A stretch of DNA of 35,850 bases from Verrucomicrobiaceae bacterium (GTDB lineage: Bacteria > Verrucomicrobiota > Verrucomicrobiia > Verrucomicrobiales > Verrucomicrobiaceae), in NCBI GenBank assembly GCA_027489965.1, contig JAIXZA010000076.1, positions 1 through 35,850 of the forward strand, written 5' to 3'. The position numbers and the translations under genes were made by a program. Below are positions 16,731 through 25,625 of the stretch, piece after piece. The first letter of the stretch is position 1, and each line of letters begins with the position of its first letter. A model generated the notes under the pieces. It was not told the origin of the DNA and made no database searches. It worked only from the letters and a program-made list of their open reading frames with translations.

Positions 16731-18176
16731 CTACTTTGGCGAAACAGCAGCCGCTTTCTTGGCTTTGCGTTTTTGTTTTTTGGCCTCGCCTTTGTCACTG
16801 GGACTGCCTTCGTTATCACTCATTTTGCCATGAGCAGAAGGGGGAATGTTGATGCTAGGAAAGTGTTTGGCGAGTTCGGCTTTGAGCTTAGCATGCTCAG
16901 GCTTGCTGGCGAGATTGGTCCACTCGAATTCGTCGTTGCTATGATCGTAGAGTTCCTCGCCACCATCAGCGTAGCGGATGTAGCGCCAGCGATCTGTACG
17001 GACAGCGTGGTTGTTTTGACCAAAGGTGGTAACGCCGACGCCCGTCCAAACGGCAGCAGGATCGGCGAGCAGGGGTTTGATGTTGTCGCCTTCGAGCCAG
17101 GTGGGTTTTGGCAAAGAAGTGAGATCGCAGAGAGTCGGATAGACGCTCATGAAATCGACTGGGCTTTTGCAGATCCCGCCAGGCTTAGTGACTCCTGGTG
17201 CGACCCAGATGAAAGGGGCGCGTGTGGCTTCTTCCCAGAGCGCAAACTTCCGCCAGTGTTCCTTCTCGCCGAGGTGCCAGCCGTGGTCTCCCCAGAAGAC
17301 GATGATGGTATTGTCCTTATGAGGAGACTTGTCATAGGCATCGAGCACACGACCGAGTTGGCCGTCAAGATACGAGATGGAGGCGAGGTAGGCCTGCACG
17401 GCTTCTTTCCAGCGACCGGAGGCGAGCACGGCGGCGTGATCACCCGTTGGCTTGGCCATCTTAACGCCTGCCGATGGAATATCGGAGAGATCGCCTTCCT
17501 TGGTCGGTGGCAGTTGGATATCGGCCAGCGGATGCATGTCATAGTATTTCTGGGGCACGTTCCAAGGCATGTGTGGCTTGTGAAAACCGAGTGTGAGGAA
17601 GAAGGGCTTGTCATGAGTCTTGCCGAGTTCTGAGATACCAAAGTCGGCGATGCCGGTGTCCGACACGGTTTCGTCTCCGCCTTCAACGATCGGACCAAAG
17701 GCGATGCCTCCGATGCTGCGATCCTGCACTTTGCCTTTCTCGGCGCTTTCTTTTTGAATGGTAGTCCACTGCTCTGGCCAGCCGAGTCCACCATGCCAAA
17801 GCTTGCCCGAGCCGAGGGTATCATAACCTGCTTTCTTGAACTGCATGACGAGCGAAACGTCAGGTTTGAGCACTTTCTCGAACGGGTTGTTGTTGTCATA
17901 AATCCCCGTCGTGCCGGGGCGTTTGCCGCTGAGCAGGGCTGCACGGGAAGGATTGCAAACCGGGGCAGCACATTGCGCATTGGTGAAGCTGACCCCCATG
18001 GCAGCAAGCAGGTCGATATTGGGCGTCTTCGTCTGTTGGTTGCGGCCGAAGTGACCGATCCAGTGATTGAGATCGTCCACAGCAATGAACAGGACGTTAG
18101 GCCTAGCGGGATCGGCTGCGAAAAGGCTTCCGGCAGTGGAGATGGCGAGTGTGGCGAGAATGAGCAAGTGCTTCAT
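16731..18176 (-). CDS. Exported sulfatase (iduronate-2-sulfatase-like), lysine-rich tail
   Basis: The ATG at 18176 starts a signal peptide (MKHLLILATLAISTAGSLFA); the longer frame upstream adds 16 residues that would spoil it. The 481-residue product has NVLFIAVDDLNHW, the formylglycine motif C74-N-P-S-R, and FWGDHGWHLGEKEHW. It is a type I sulfatase related to, but clearly different from, the one downstream. Its last ~30 residues are highly charged (DKGEAKKQKRKAKK), which could bind acidic polymers. Two inverted repeats lie just upstream of its start. Confidence 0.93.
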   Translation of the reverse strand: MKHLLILATLAISTAGSLFAADPARPNVLFIAVDDLNHWIGHFGRNQQTKTPNIDLLAAMGVSFTNAQCAAPVCNPSRAALLSGKRPGTTGIYDNNNPFEKVLKPDVSLVMQFKKAGYDTLGSGKLWHGGLGWPEQWTTIQKESAEKGKVQDRSIGGIAFGPIVEGGDETVSDTGIADFGISELGKTHDKPFFLTLGFHKPHMPWNVPQKYYDMHPLADIQLPPTKEGDLSDIPSAGVKMAKPTGDHAAVLASGRWKEAVQAYLASISYLDGQLGRVLDAYDKSPHKDNTIIVFWGDHGWHLGEKEHWRKFALWEEATRAPFIWVAPGVTKPGGICKSPVDFMSVYPTLCDLTSLPKPTWLEGDNIKPLLADPAAVWTGVGVTTFGQNNHAVRTDRWRYIRYADGGEELYDHSNDEFEWTNLASKPEHAKLKAELAKHFPSINIPPSAHGKMSDNEGSPSDKGEAKKQKRKAKKAAAVSPK

Positions 18177-18187
18177 GGGCGTGGTAA

Positions 18188-18255
18188 CGTGAAAGCAGCC
18201 ACTAGCTTTCACGCGTAACACCAAGGCTGCTCTTGATCTTTAACCATGAGATCAA
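18188..18255. promoter_or_regulatory. Two inverted repeats in the sulfatase / NTF2-like divergent spacer
   Basis: CGTGAAAGC (18188-18196) and GCTTTCACG (18205-18213) form a perfect 9-bp inverted repeat starting 12 bases upstream of the sulfatase ATG. TTGATCT (18233-18239) and AGATCAA (18249-18255) form a second, 7-bp one. Their spacing fits operator sites, but no regulator is identified, and the rest of 18256-18385 shows nothing clear. Confidence 0.35.
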
Positions 18256-18385
18256 AACGACAGCGTTTGCCCCCTTTGTGGCTTATCATGCCAACTCTGC
18301 CTCATAGGCCTGCCCTAGCTTCTTTCCTGAAGGTCCGGTGTGTCTGTGATTGACGCTGTCCCCTGCCCCGTCCACGATTTACCTG

Positions 18386-18805
18386 ATGACTGATTCTCAA
18401 ACAAATGCTCTGGCGCTGATCAACCATTATTATGCTGTCTTCAATTCTGGCGACAGAGAGGCGATGCTGGCGCTGCTGACCGACGATGTGGTGCATGACA
18501 TCAATCAAGGAGATGTGCAGGTGGGTATCGGAGACTTTCGGTCCTTTCTTCAGCGCATGGACCGCTGCTACGCAGAGCAGGTGGAGGAGCTCGTCGTCTT
18601 TGCCAATGCCGAAGGCACCCGTGGTTCTGCGGAGTTTTACATCTCAGGTGCTTACCTCCAGACGGACGAAGGGCTGCCACCTGCAACGGGCCAAAAGTAT
18701 CGGCTGCGAGTGGGAGCCTTCTTTGACATCCGTGGAGCCAAGGTGGCGCGAGTGACGAATTATTACAATTTGCAGGATTGGCTGAAGCAGGTAGGCGCAG
18801 TCTAG
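18386..18805 (+). CDS. NTF2-like / SnoaL-type protein
   Basis: The ATG at 18386 gives MTDSQTNALALINHYYAVF, the usual first helix of NTF2-like proteins, followed by DDVVHDINQG, FLQRMDRCYAEQVEEL and a final strand FFDIRGAKVARVTNYYN. The 139-residue length fits a single cone-shaped domain. Members bind or isomerise small molecules such as steroids or polyketides, and the substrate cannot be read from sequence. The MFS transporter starts 16 bases downstream, so the two probably share a transcript and perhaps a substrate. Confidence 0.8.
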   Translation: MTDSQTNALALINHYYAVFNSGDREAMLALLTDDVVHDINQGDVQVGIGDFRSFLQRMDRCYAEQVEELVVFANAEGTRGSAEFYISGAYLQTDEGLPPATGQKYRLRVGAFFDIRGAKVARVTNYYNLQDWLKQVGAV

Positions 18806-18821
18806 TCAGCTTCTGATCCTC

Positions 18822-20090
18822 ATGTCTGAATCGCACGCCAGCCAATCCAACTCGCATCATGTGCGGAGAAATTTTCTCTGCCATGTTTTGGAAGGTGGCT
18901 TTTACATGGGCGGCACCGCTTTTTTAGCGCCTGAAAGCGTGATGCCCAAGATGGTTCAGACCCTCGGTGGTCTGCCTTGGGTGATAGCGGTGATGCCGGT
19001 TCTGTTGCCTGCGGCATTTGCCTGTGCCGGGCTGTTTATTGCTCCGTTGGTCGAGCGGCTGCATCGATTCAAACCCTGGGTGCTAGGCTTTGGACTGCTC
19101 CAGCGTCTGCCTTATCTCATCACGGGCCTCATCTTGATGTTTGCCAAAAAAATGGACGAAAGCTGGCTGCTGCCGCTGGTGGTTCTGACCCCAGTGATGT
19201 CCGGCCTCATTGGCGGAGTGACGGTGGTGGCGTGGATGGAAATGGTGACTCGAATGGTGCCCGAAAAAGTCCGCGCAGCTGGTTGGTCAGCGCGATACAT
19301 CATGCAGGCCGTGATTGCTGTCGGTGCAGGAACGGTGATCCATCAGGTGCTGACCTATATCCCTGGGCGCCTGGGCTATGCCTGGCTGCATTTAGCGGCT
19401 TTTGCATTGCTCTTTGTCTCTTGGTTAGCACAGCTTCCGATGAAGGAACAGCCTGGTCATCCCGTAGCGCCGAGACCGAGCATCCCTTACACTGAGTATT
19501 TGCGTGAGCTGCCAGCGCTCTTCAGACAACAGCGCCATCTCAAGAAGCTCGTATTTGCCCGTTTTTTTGGCAACGGATTCCTGATGCTTGTCTCCTTTTT
19601 AACCATCCATGCGCTGCAAGTCACTGGGCATCCTGAAGCCGATGAAGGAAGCTTTGTCACCTGGCAGGCCATCGGTACGGTTCTGGGGAGTCTGCTGGCA
19701 GGATATGTTGGCTATCGCAGCGGTGGCAAGGTGCTGCTCCAGAGCTCGCGCGTGGTCTGCATGGCTCTATGCCTTTGGGTCGGATACAACGAGACCTTCT
19801 CAGGCTTCACGGTGGCTTATTTTGCCCTAGGATTCGGCCTATTCCTAGATCGTGTGGGCGATCTCACACTGGCCGCTGAGCTCTGTCCCGCTGAACGCCG
19901 ATCGACCCTTCAGGCGATTCTAGGATTCTTCAATGTCTTCTCACTCCTGCTGGCGACCACGATCAGTGGCCAGGTCTATCGCATCACCCAATCCTTCCAT
20001 GCCGTCGCTTGGCTGGCTGCAGGTTGTGCTGTGATTTCCATGCTGCTGCTGGCTCGTATTCCCGAACCGAGGAATCAAAAACGCCGTTAG
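18822..20090 (+). CDS. MFS-type transporter
   Basis: This 422-residue integral membrane protein has about 11-12 hydrophobic spans in two halves. The middle is a charged loop near residues 205-240 ([14 protein letters not shown]). The spans are consistent with the major facilitator superfamily; substrate and direction are unknown. The ATG at 18822 follows the NTF2-like gene closely. The 3' end overlaps the ruvB stop by 4 bases in a convergent arrangement. The N-terminal ~20 residues are polar with several His and Asn. Confidence 0.85.
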   Translation: MSESHASQSNSHHVRRNFLCHVLEGGFYMGGTAFLAPESVMPKMVQTLGGLPWVIAVMPVLLPAAFACAGLFIAPLVERLHRFKPWVLGFGLLQRLPYLITGLILMFAKKMDESWLLPLVVLTPVMSGLIGGVTVVAWMEMVTRMVPEKVRAAGWSARYIMQAVIAVGAGTVIHQVLTYIPGRLGYAWLHLAAFALLFVSWLAQLPMKEQPGHPVAPRPSIPYTEYLRELPALFRQQRHLKKLVFARFFGNGFLMLVSFLTIHALQVTGHPEADEGSFVTWQAIGTVLGSLLAGYVGYRSGGKVLLQSSRVVCMALCLWVGYNETFSGFTVAYFALGFGLFLDRVGDLTLAAELCPAERRSTLQAILGFFNVFSLLLATTISGQVYRITQSFHAVAWLAAGCAVISMLLLARIPEPRNQKRR

Positions 20091-21091
20091 AACAGTTCGA
20101 TCTGACCACTGAGCGGCGGCACGAGCCCGAGCTTCCGATAAGCTGCCGGCATGGCTACACGACCACGCGGGGTGCGCTTGATAAAGCCCTGCATCACGAG
20201 GTAGGGCTCATGCACATCTTCCAGGGTGGAGGCATCTTCACCGACAGCAACGGCCACGCTGTTGAGCCCGACGGGGCCACCATCAAATTTGTGAATCAGC
20301 GCCTCCAGAAAACGCTTGTCCATTTCATCTAGGCCCGTCTCATCAATGTCGCGCATGGTCAGAGCCTGGCTGGCCACCGATTGTGTCACCACGCTTTGCG
20401 CCTTCACTTGAGCAAAGTCACGAACCCAACGCAGAAGATGATTGGCGATACGGGGCGTGCCTCTTGACCGCTGAGCAATCTCACGTGCGCCGCCATCCTC
20501 CATCGGCACCGCCATGAGTCGGGCTGACCGCATGAGGATATGCTGCAACTCATCCACGGTGTAATAATCCAGTCGATTCGGAATACCGAAGCGGGACCGC
20601 ATGGGCGCCGTCAACATGCCTGCACGAGTTGTAGCTCCGACGAGCGTGAACGGCGGTAAATCAATGCGAATTGTCCGCGCCTTTGGCCCCTGATCGATGA
20701 TGATGTCGAGTCGAAAGTCCTCGATCGCCGGATACAAGTATTCTTCGATGCTCGGGTGCAGACGATGGATCTCGTCGATGAAAAGAATGTCCCGAGCTTG
20801 TAGATTCGTCAAAATACCCGCCAGATCCCCTGCCCTTTCGATTTGGGGGCCACTCGTGGTGTGCAGTTTTGAGCCAACGGCACTGGCGATGAGATTTGCC
20901 AAAGTCGTCTTCCCCAAGCCTGGGGGGCCGCAAAGCAGCGCGTGGTCCAGCGGTTCCCCGCGCATTTTAGCGGCCTCCACCATGACAAGAAGCTGCTCTT
21001 TCACCTTCGTCTGACCATGAAAGTCATCGAAGTCCGCCGGGCGCATGGCGAGGTCAAAAGGAGTGTCAGCTTCGTTTAAGTTTGGATTCAC
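20087..21091 (-). CDS. ruvB: Holliday junction branch-migration ATPase RuvB
   Basis: The 334-residue product is full length. It opens with the family's [12 protein letters not shown], then Walker [10 protein letters not shown] (residues 55-63), Walker B FIDEIH (D106, E107), sensor GATTRAGML and APMRSRFG with the arginine finger. The C-terminal winged-helix domain ends [14 protein letters not shown]. RuvB is the motor of the RuvAB complex that moves Holliday junctions in recombination and repair. ruvA and ruvC are not adjacent here, as is common in this group. The gene converges on, and overlaps by 4 bases, the MFS gene. Confidence 0.97.
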   Translation of the reverse strand: MNPNLNEADTPFDLAMRPADFDDFHGQTKVKEQLLVMVEAAKMRGEPLDHALLCGPPGLGKTTLANLIASAVGSKLHTTSGPQIERAGDLAGILTNLQARDILFIDEIHRLHPSIEEYLYPAIEDFRLDIIIDQGPKARTIRIDLPPFTLVGATTRAGMLTAPMRSRFGIPNRLDYYTVDELQHILMRSARLMAVPMEDGGAREIAQRSRGTPRIANHLLRWVRDFAQVKAQSVVTQSVASQALTMRDIDETGLDEMDKRFLEALIHKFDGGPVGLNSVAVAVGEDASTLEDVHEPYLVMQGFIKRTPRGRVAMPAAYRKLGLVPPLSGQIELF

Positions 21092-21156
21092 AGGCAGTGC
21101 TATGCCTTAAACCCAGACTTCCACTCCTGCAACGAAGGAGAATCCAACCCTGCTAT

Positions 21157-22377
21157 TCAGGCTTTTTGGATGTTCTCTAAAAGTGCCTCGGCACAGGCCT
21201 TCGAAAACAGGGGGTCATTGATCTCCACATCCATCTCAATGACGAGGATACCCGAACGCAGATGCTGCTTCAAGGCTGCAAACAAGGCCTGATCTGCCTG
21301 GGCATCGTGGAACGGCTTACCTGCCGCACTGATCACACTGATGGCCTTCGTCGGCAGCAGAACGGTCACCGGCGCTTCGTAGGCATTGACCTTTTCCGCA
21401 ATAATCTTGCCCAACTGCGCGCACTCTTCGGCGGAGGTCCGCATCAGGGTCACCTGTGGGTTGTGATGATAAAAAGTGCGTCCTTCATATTTTGCAGGCA
21501 CGGTTTGGGGCTCGCCAAAGTTCACCATGTCCAAGCAACCAGGCGTCACAATGGCAGGCACACCCGCTTTCGCCGCAGCATCCAACCGATCGGGTCCAGC
21601 ATTCAGCACACCGCCCAGGAGCTCGTCGGCCCACTCAGTGGTCGTGATGTCCAGTACACCTGAGACCAGGCCACTTTCGACCAGACCTTCCATCGCCCGG
21701 CCGCCATTGCCCGTGGCAGCAAAGATCAGCACCTCGTAACCCGCAGCCTCCAGCCGCTGCTTTGCGTCTGTGACACAGGCCGTCGTATTGCCAAACATGC
21801 TGGCCACGATCAGAGGTTTATCTGAGGTCGGTTGCGCCTTGCGCCTTTCGGCTGCGGCCACCATGCCACAGATAGCACCGGCCGCATTTTCAAAAATCAC
21901 CCGCGTCAGTCGATTGATCCCAGCCACGTCAGCGATTGCCGGAATCATGACGATATCCTTCGTGCCCACATAAGGTGCCGTATTGCCACTGGCAAGAGTG
22001 CTCACCATCACCTTCGGAAAACCAATCGGTAAAGCACGCATCGCTGCTGTGCAGATCGCCGTGCCACCGCCACCGCCTAATGAGATGATGCCCTGTATGC
22101 GCCCAGCCTCCACCAGTTCAGCTACAATCGCCGTTGCTCCGCGAGCCATTAAAACCACGCATTCCCCGCGATCCTGCCGCGCCAGAACCGCCTGCCAATC
22201 TCCACCCGCCGCAGCCGCGACCGTCTCTGCGGCAATGTCAGGCTGAAGATCTGGTGCGGATAGACTGCCCGCATTGATGAGCAGCGTCTGATATCCCGCC
22301 GCACGAATCTGATCGGCGAGGAATCCATGCTCGAGGCCCTTGGAGTCGAATGTTCCTAAAATAGCAATGGTAGGCAT
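21157..22377 (-). CDS. Tm-1-like ATP-binding protein (UPF0261)
   Basis: The ATG at 22377 gives MPTIAILGTFDSKGLEHGF, the normal start of the family; an ATG five codons earlier is less likely. The ~406-residue product has the two-part fold: an N-terminal nucleotide-binding domain (SLGGGGGTAICTAAMRALP) and a C-terminal domain with FAATGNGGRAMEGLV and PGCLDMVNFG. Plant Tm-1 binds ATP and blocks tobamovirus replication, and bacterial members have no settled function. RuvB lies 65 bases upstream... of its 3' side in gene order, on the same strand, but a shared role is not expected. Confidence 0.88.
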   Translation of the reverse strand: MPTIAILGTFDSKGLEHGFLADQIRAAGYQTLLINAGSLSAPDLQPDIAAETVAAAAGGDWQAVLARQDRGECVVLMARGATAIVAELVEAGRIQGIISLGGGGGTAICTAAMRALPIGFPKVMVSTLASGNTAPYVGTKDIVMIPAIADVAGINRLTRVIFENAAGAICGMVAAAERRKAQPTSDKPLIVASMFGNTTACVTDAKQRLEAAGYEVLIFAATGNGGRAMEGLVESGLVSGVLDITTTEWADELLGGVLNAGPDRLDAAAKAGVPAIVTPGCLDMVNFGEPQTVPAKYEGRTFYHHNPQVTLMRTSAEECAQLGKIIAEKVNAYEAPVTVLLPTKAISVISAAGKPFHDAQADQALFAALKQHLRSGILVIEMDVEINDPLFSKACAEALLENIQKA

Positions 22378-22514
22378 AAGTAAGTGTCTCATTAAACGAA
22401 GTCACAGATCAAATCTCAACCCAAGTTCTCCACCAGCACCTCACTAAAATGCACCCGGAGATGAATTTCTTGAATTGAATTGCCAGACAAGGCTCACTTT
22501 CATAAGTCTTTGGG

Positions 22515-24620
22515 ATGCCAGACGTGCGATTCCTTTTGTCTCTGTTTTTGACCCTCTTTACACCATGGGCAGCGCGTGCTGTGCAGGATGAGCAGTTGGC
22601 CATTCCCAAGGCCTTGCAGGTAGCTTCCGCGGTTGAGGTGACTGAAATCGAAGCTCCTCTCATCCTAGCCCCCAAGATAGCTGGCAATCTTTTAAAGCTG
22701 CCCCTGAGCGCCACCGTGAGTGATGCTGAATTTCTCAGTTCAGCCATGGTTCGGACAGTCAATGAAGCCGCCATCTACGCGCCCAATACGTCTTTTGCCG
22801 AATCTACCACACGCCAACTCAATCTGCCCTATGTGAGAGGCATTGGTGGAATGGGGGTAAATCCAGGTGTGACGACTTTTATCGACGGTGTACCGCAGTT
22901 TCATGCGAGTTCCTCCAGCCTCAGCTTGCTTGATGTGGCGCAGATTGACCTGACGAGGGGCCCGATGGGAACAATGTTCGGCAGAAACACCGCAGGGGGA
23001 GGTATCCACATCACAAGCAACCGACCTTCTCCAACAACGCTTGGCGGTGAATTCCAGACAACTGTCGGAAACTACAATCTCTGGGACTTTCGCGGCAGCG
23101 TCTCGGGGCCTCTCATTCAAGATCAACTGGGGTTCAGGTTAGCAGGTGGACTCAGTGAACGAGATGGTTACACCAAAAATACGCTAATTGGGCAGGATGC
23201 CGACCATCGCAGCGCACACTTTGGCAAAGCCCAGTTTTTATGGGTGCCTGATGAGCAACTGGAGGTGCGATTCATCGTCGCTGGCGAATCAGATCGCGAT
23301 GGCGGACCCGTTTTCACGGATGTAAAAGCTTTGCGGCAGAGGCCGCGTGAAACAGGGCAAGATTTTAGCGGATACAGCTCGCGGGACCTGATCATGCCAA
23401 CGCTGCAAGTGATGTATCATGCCAATGCTTTTGATTTCACATCGACCACGGGTTACGTCAGTTGGAAGACCCATGAGGCGAGCGATCTGGATTATTCAGC
23501 GGTGCCTTTAATAACGCAGCTGAACCAGGAACGAATGCGAACTTGGTCACAGGAGTTCCGTTTTTCCAATCCAGTCCATGAACTCGTCACGCTGAATGAA
23601 GAACTGAAGCTCAGCTGGCAGGCGGGCCTGCTGTTTTTTCATAGTGATTACCGCCAGGAGATCCAAAACAACTTTCCCGCAGTCCCAATTCCCTACCCAA
23701 GATCGACTCACTCCGAGCTGAGTCAGACGGGGCTGGGCGCTTTCACACAGGGTACGCTGATTTGGAAAGAACGGCTAAGCCTGACAGCAGGGCTGCGCTG
23801 GGACTACGAGAGAAAGGACGTTGATTCACAGACCACCGACATCACTTTTGTAAGTCCAGCACGCCAGGTCAAAGCCAAACAGTCATTTAGTCAGGTGACA
23901 CCTCAATGGGCCATCAGCTACCAACTCAGCCCAGAGCTGACGACGTATTTATGCCTAGCCAGCGGCTACAAAGCTGGAGGCTTTAACGCAATCGGCCCAA
24001 CAGACTATGATGAAGAACGAAGTCAGAATTACGAGATCGGATTCAAAGGCCGCGCTTTGAGAAACAAGCTTTCATTCACGGCTGCCGTCTTTTACACAGA
24101 CTGGCAGAATGTACAGATAATCCAGCCCTTCAGCCCCAGTCTGAGCGCTCTTCAAAACGCAGGCAAAGCCACATCGCGTGGCCTGGAGACGAATCTAGCA
24201 CTGCGCCTCAATTCACGCATCACCTTCTTTGGCAGCGTTGGCTGGCAGGACACCGAATTTTCAGAGTCTTCCAGACAGGATGGGCTGAGGCTTGGGGGAA
24301 ACCAGCTGCCCTATGCTCCTAATTACAGTTTTACTGTGGGGGCACTCATGAACCATGCATTAAGCGCCGATTTGAGTCTTTATGCTCGACTGGATATTCA
24401 GACGATGGGTTCATTTAATCATGACGTCCAGAATACAAGCGTACAAGACGCCTACACTTTGGCCAACTTTCGAATGGGGCTTCGGCAGAACGCTTGGTTT
24501 GCCGAAGTGTTCGTGAACAATGCGTTCAATACAGAATATGTCCCCATTGCCTTATCAAATCGAGTTGGCGAAAGTGGAGCTCCTCTGACTTTCGGTTTGC
24601 GTGCAGGCATCCGGTTCTAA
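22515..24620 (+). CDS. TonB-dependent outer-membrane receptor
   Basis: A signal peptide (MPDVRFLLSLFLTLFTPWAARA) leads into a 701-residue protein. Its plug domain (~residues 55-170) has VRGIGGMGVNPGVTTFIDGVP and DLTRGPMGTMFGRNTAGGGI. A 22-strand barrel region follows and ends in LRAGIRF with terminal Phe, the usual outer-membrane barrel signature. It would import a large or scarce nutrient using TonB energy. No TonB, siderophore or glycan-use genes are next to it, so the ligand is unknown. A classical TonB box was not found with confidence. Confidence 0.93.
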   Translation: MPDVRFLLSLFLTLFTPWAARAVQDEQLAIPKALQVASAVEVTEIEAPLILAPKIAGNLLKLPLSATVSDAEFLSSAMVRTVNEAAIYAPNTSFAESTTRQLNLPYVRGIGGMGVNPGVTTFIDGVPQFHASSSSLSLLDVAQIDLTRGPMGTMFGRNTAGGGIHITSNRPSPTTLGGEFQTTVGNYNLWDFRGSVSGPLIQDQLGFRLAGGLSERDGYTKNTLIGQDADHRSAHFGKAQFLWVPDEQLEVRFIVAGESDRDGGPVFTDVKALRQRPRETGQDFSGYSSRDLIMPTLQVMYHANAFDFTSTTGYVSWKTHEASDLDYSAVPLITQLNQERMRTWSQEFRFSNPVHELVTLNEELKLSWQAGLLFFHSDYRQEIQNNFPAVPIPYPRSTHSELSQTGLGAFTQGTLIWKERLSLTAGLRWDYERKDVDSQTTDITFVSPARQVKAKQSFSQVTPQWAISYQLSPELTTYLCLASGYKAGGFNAIGPTDYDEERSQNYEIGFKGRALRNKLSFTAAVFYTDWQNVQIIQPFSPSLSALQNAGKATSRGLETNLALRLNSRITFFGSVGWQDTEFSESSRQDGLRLGGNQLPYAPNYSFTVGALMNHALSADLSLYARLDIQTMGSFNHDVQNTSVQDAYTLANFRMGLRQNAWFAEVFVNNAFNTEYVPIALSNRVGESGAPLTFGLRAGIRF

Positions 24621-24704
24621 GTTTTAGCAGCTTAACTCTGGCGGCGATACCACATTTTAATCATTGCTATGCCAGAGCTTGTTTGGTTTACTCAGTCATC
24701 TCCT

Positions 24705-25559
24705 ATGAGAAATCAACCCACATCTAAACTCAAAGGCTGCACTCTAGCAGTCTCCCTCCTGGTTTTGGCATTCAATGCCTCTGCTGGAACTGCCCCAACC
24801 ATTCAAGAATGCGCTACCTGCTCCATCACGGATGCAGCAGTGTCTGCTGTGAACGGTAAAATCGACTTCCATTATGGATCGGTCAATGACACCTACACTC
24901 GCGGTGTCGGCGGTGCCCTTTCTCTGCCAGTCGGCAAGAGCTTCGGTGTCCAGATCGATGGACTCTATGCCCGCGCTGCTGAAACCGACATTTATGGTTA
25001 CGGCGCTCACTTCTTCACCCGCCGCCCTTCCAAAGGTCTTCTTGGTCTGGCCGCAGGTGGTCTGACCAGCACTGATTTCAATGACTTCGTTGTTGGTGTC
25101 GAAGGCGAATACTACTTGGATAAAATCACTCTCGGTGCTTTTGTCGGGTACAATAACTTCGACAGCCACTTCACCAATCCGAAGCTCGGCGGTCGCTTGG
25201 CCAATGAGACCAACTTCGTTGCGGCTCGCCTCTACGCTGCGATCTATCCAATCGATGACCTTGTCATTCGCATTGGTTATGAGAACCGCTTTGAGCGCAA
25301 CTTCTACACGGCTCACCTCGAATACCAGACTCCTATCGCAGGTCTGGCCCTGTTTGCTGATGGTGCCTTGGGTGACGCTAGCTTCTACAGCCTCGTTGGT
25401 GGCGTGCGCTACTACTTCGGTGCTAAGAAATCCCTCAAAGCCCGCCATCGCCAAGACGATCCACAGAGCCTTCCAGGCAGCAACCTCGCCACAAGCATCG
25501 CTGGTGGCCAAGGTGGCTCAGCAGCTCCGGCGGCTACTAGAGAAGTTCCGGCAACCTAG
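24705..25559 (+). CDS. Outer-membrane beta-barrel protein
   Basis: The ATG at 24705 starts a signal peptide (MRNQPTSKLKGCTLAVSLLVLAFNASA); the longer frame upstream is not needed. The 284-residue product has repeated amphipathic strands (KIDFHYGSVND, FGVQIDGLYARA, GVEGEYYLDK, LALFADGALGD) and VGGVRYYFG near the end. It then has a flexible Ala/Gly/Pro tail. Codon choice is restricted compared with neighbouring genes, which hints at high expression. It could be a major outer-membrane protein. A strong terminator follows. Confidence 0.82.
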   Translation: MRNQPTSKLKGCTLAVSLLVLAFNASAGTAPTIQECATCSITDAAVSAVNGKIDFHYGSVNDTYTRGVGGALSLPVGKSFGVQIDGLYARAAETDIYGYGAHFFTRRPSKGLLGLAAGGLTSTDFNDFVVGVEGEYYLDKITLGAFVGYNNFDSHFTNPKLGGRLANETNFVAARLYAAIYPIDDLVIRIGYENRFERNFYTAHLEYQTPIAGLALFADGALGDASFYSLVGGVRYYFGAKKSLKARHRQDDPQSLPGSNLATSIAGGQGGSAAPAATREVPAT

Positions 25560-25584
25560 TTTTCAATACAGAAACAGTAGTCAT

Positions 25585-25618
25585 AAAACGCTCGGCATTA
25601 TCTGCCGAGCGTTTTTTT
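25585..25618. terminator. Rho-independent terminator between convergent genes
   Basis: A 10-bp stem (25588-25597 with 25603-25612) has a TTATC loop. It is flanked by A residues on the left and T7 on the right, so it can work on both strands. It separates the barrel gene and the convergent hydrolase gene. Confidence 0.92.
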
Positions 25619-25625
25619 ATACCTG

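Noticed and set aside
16674..17633. Long + strand frame of 319 codons across the second sulfatase
   Set aside because: It is the antisense shadow of a clear sulfatase with signal peptide and CNPSR motif; its translation has no recognisable domain.
18822..20090. MFS transporter as part of the arsenic or sulfatase systems
   Set aside because: It pairs with the NTF2-like gene, runs opposite to the sulfatases and lies 9.5 kb from the arsenic island; no substrate signature supports a link.
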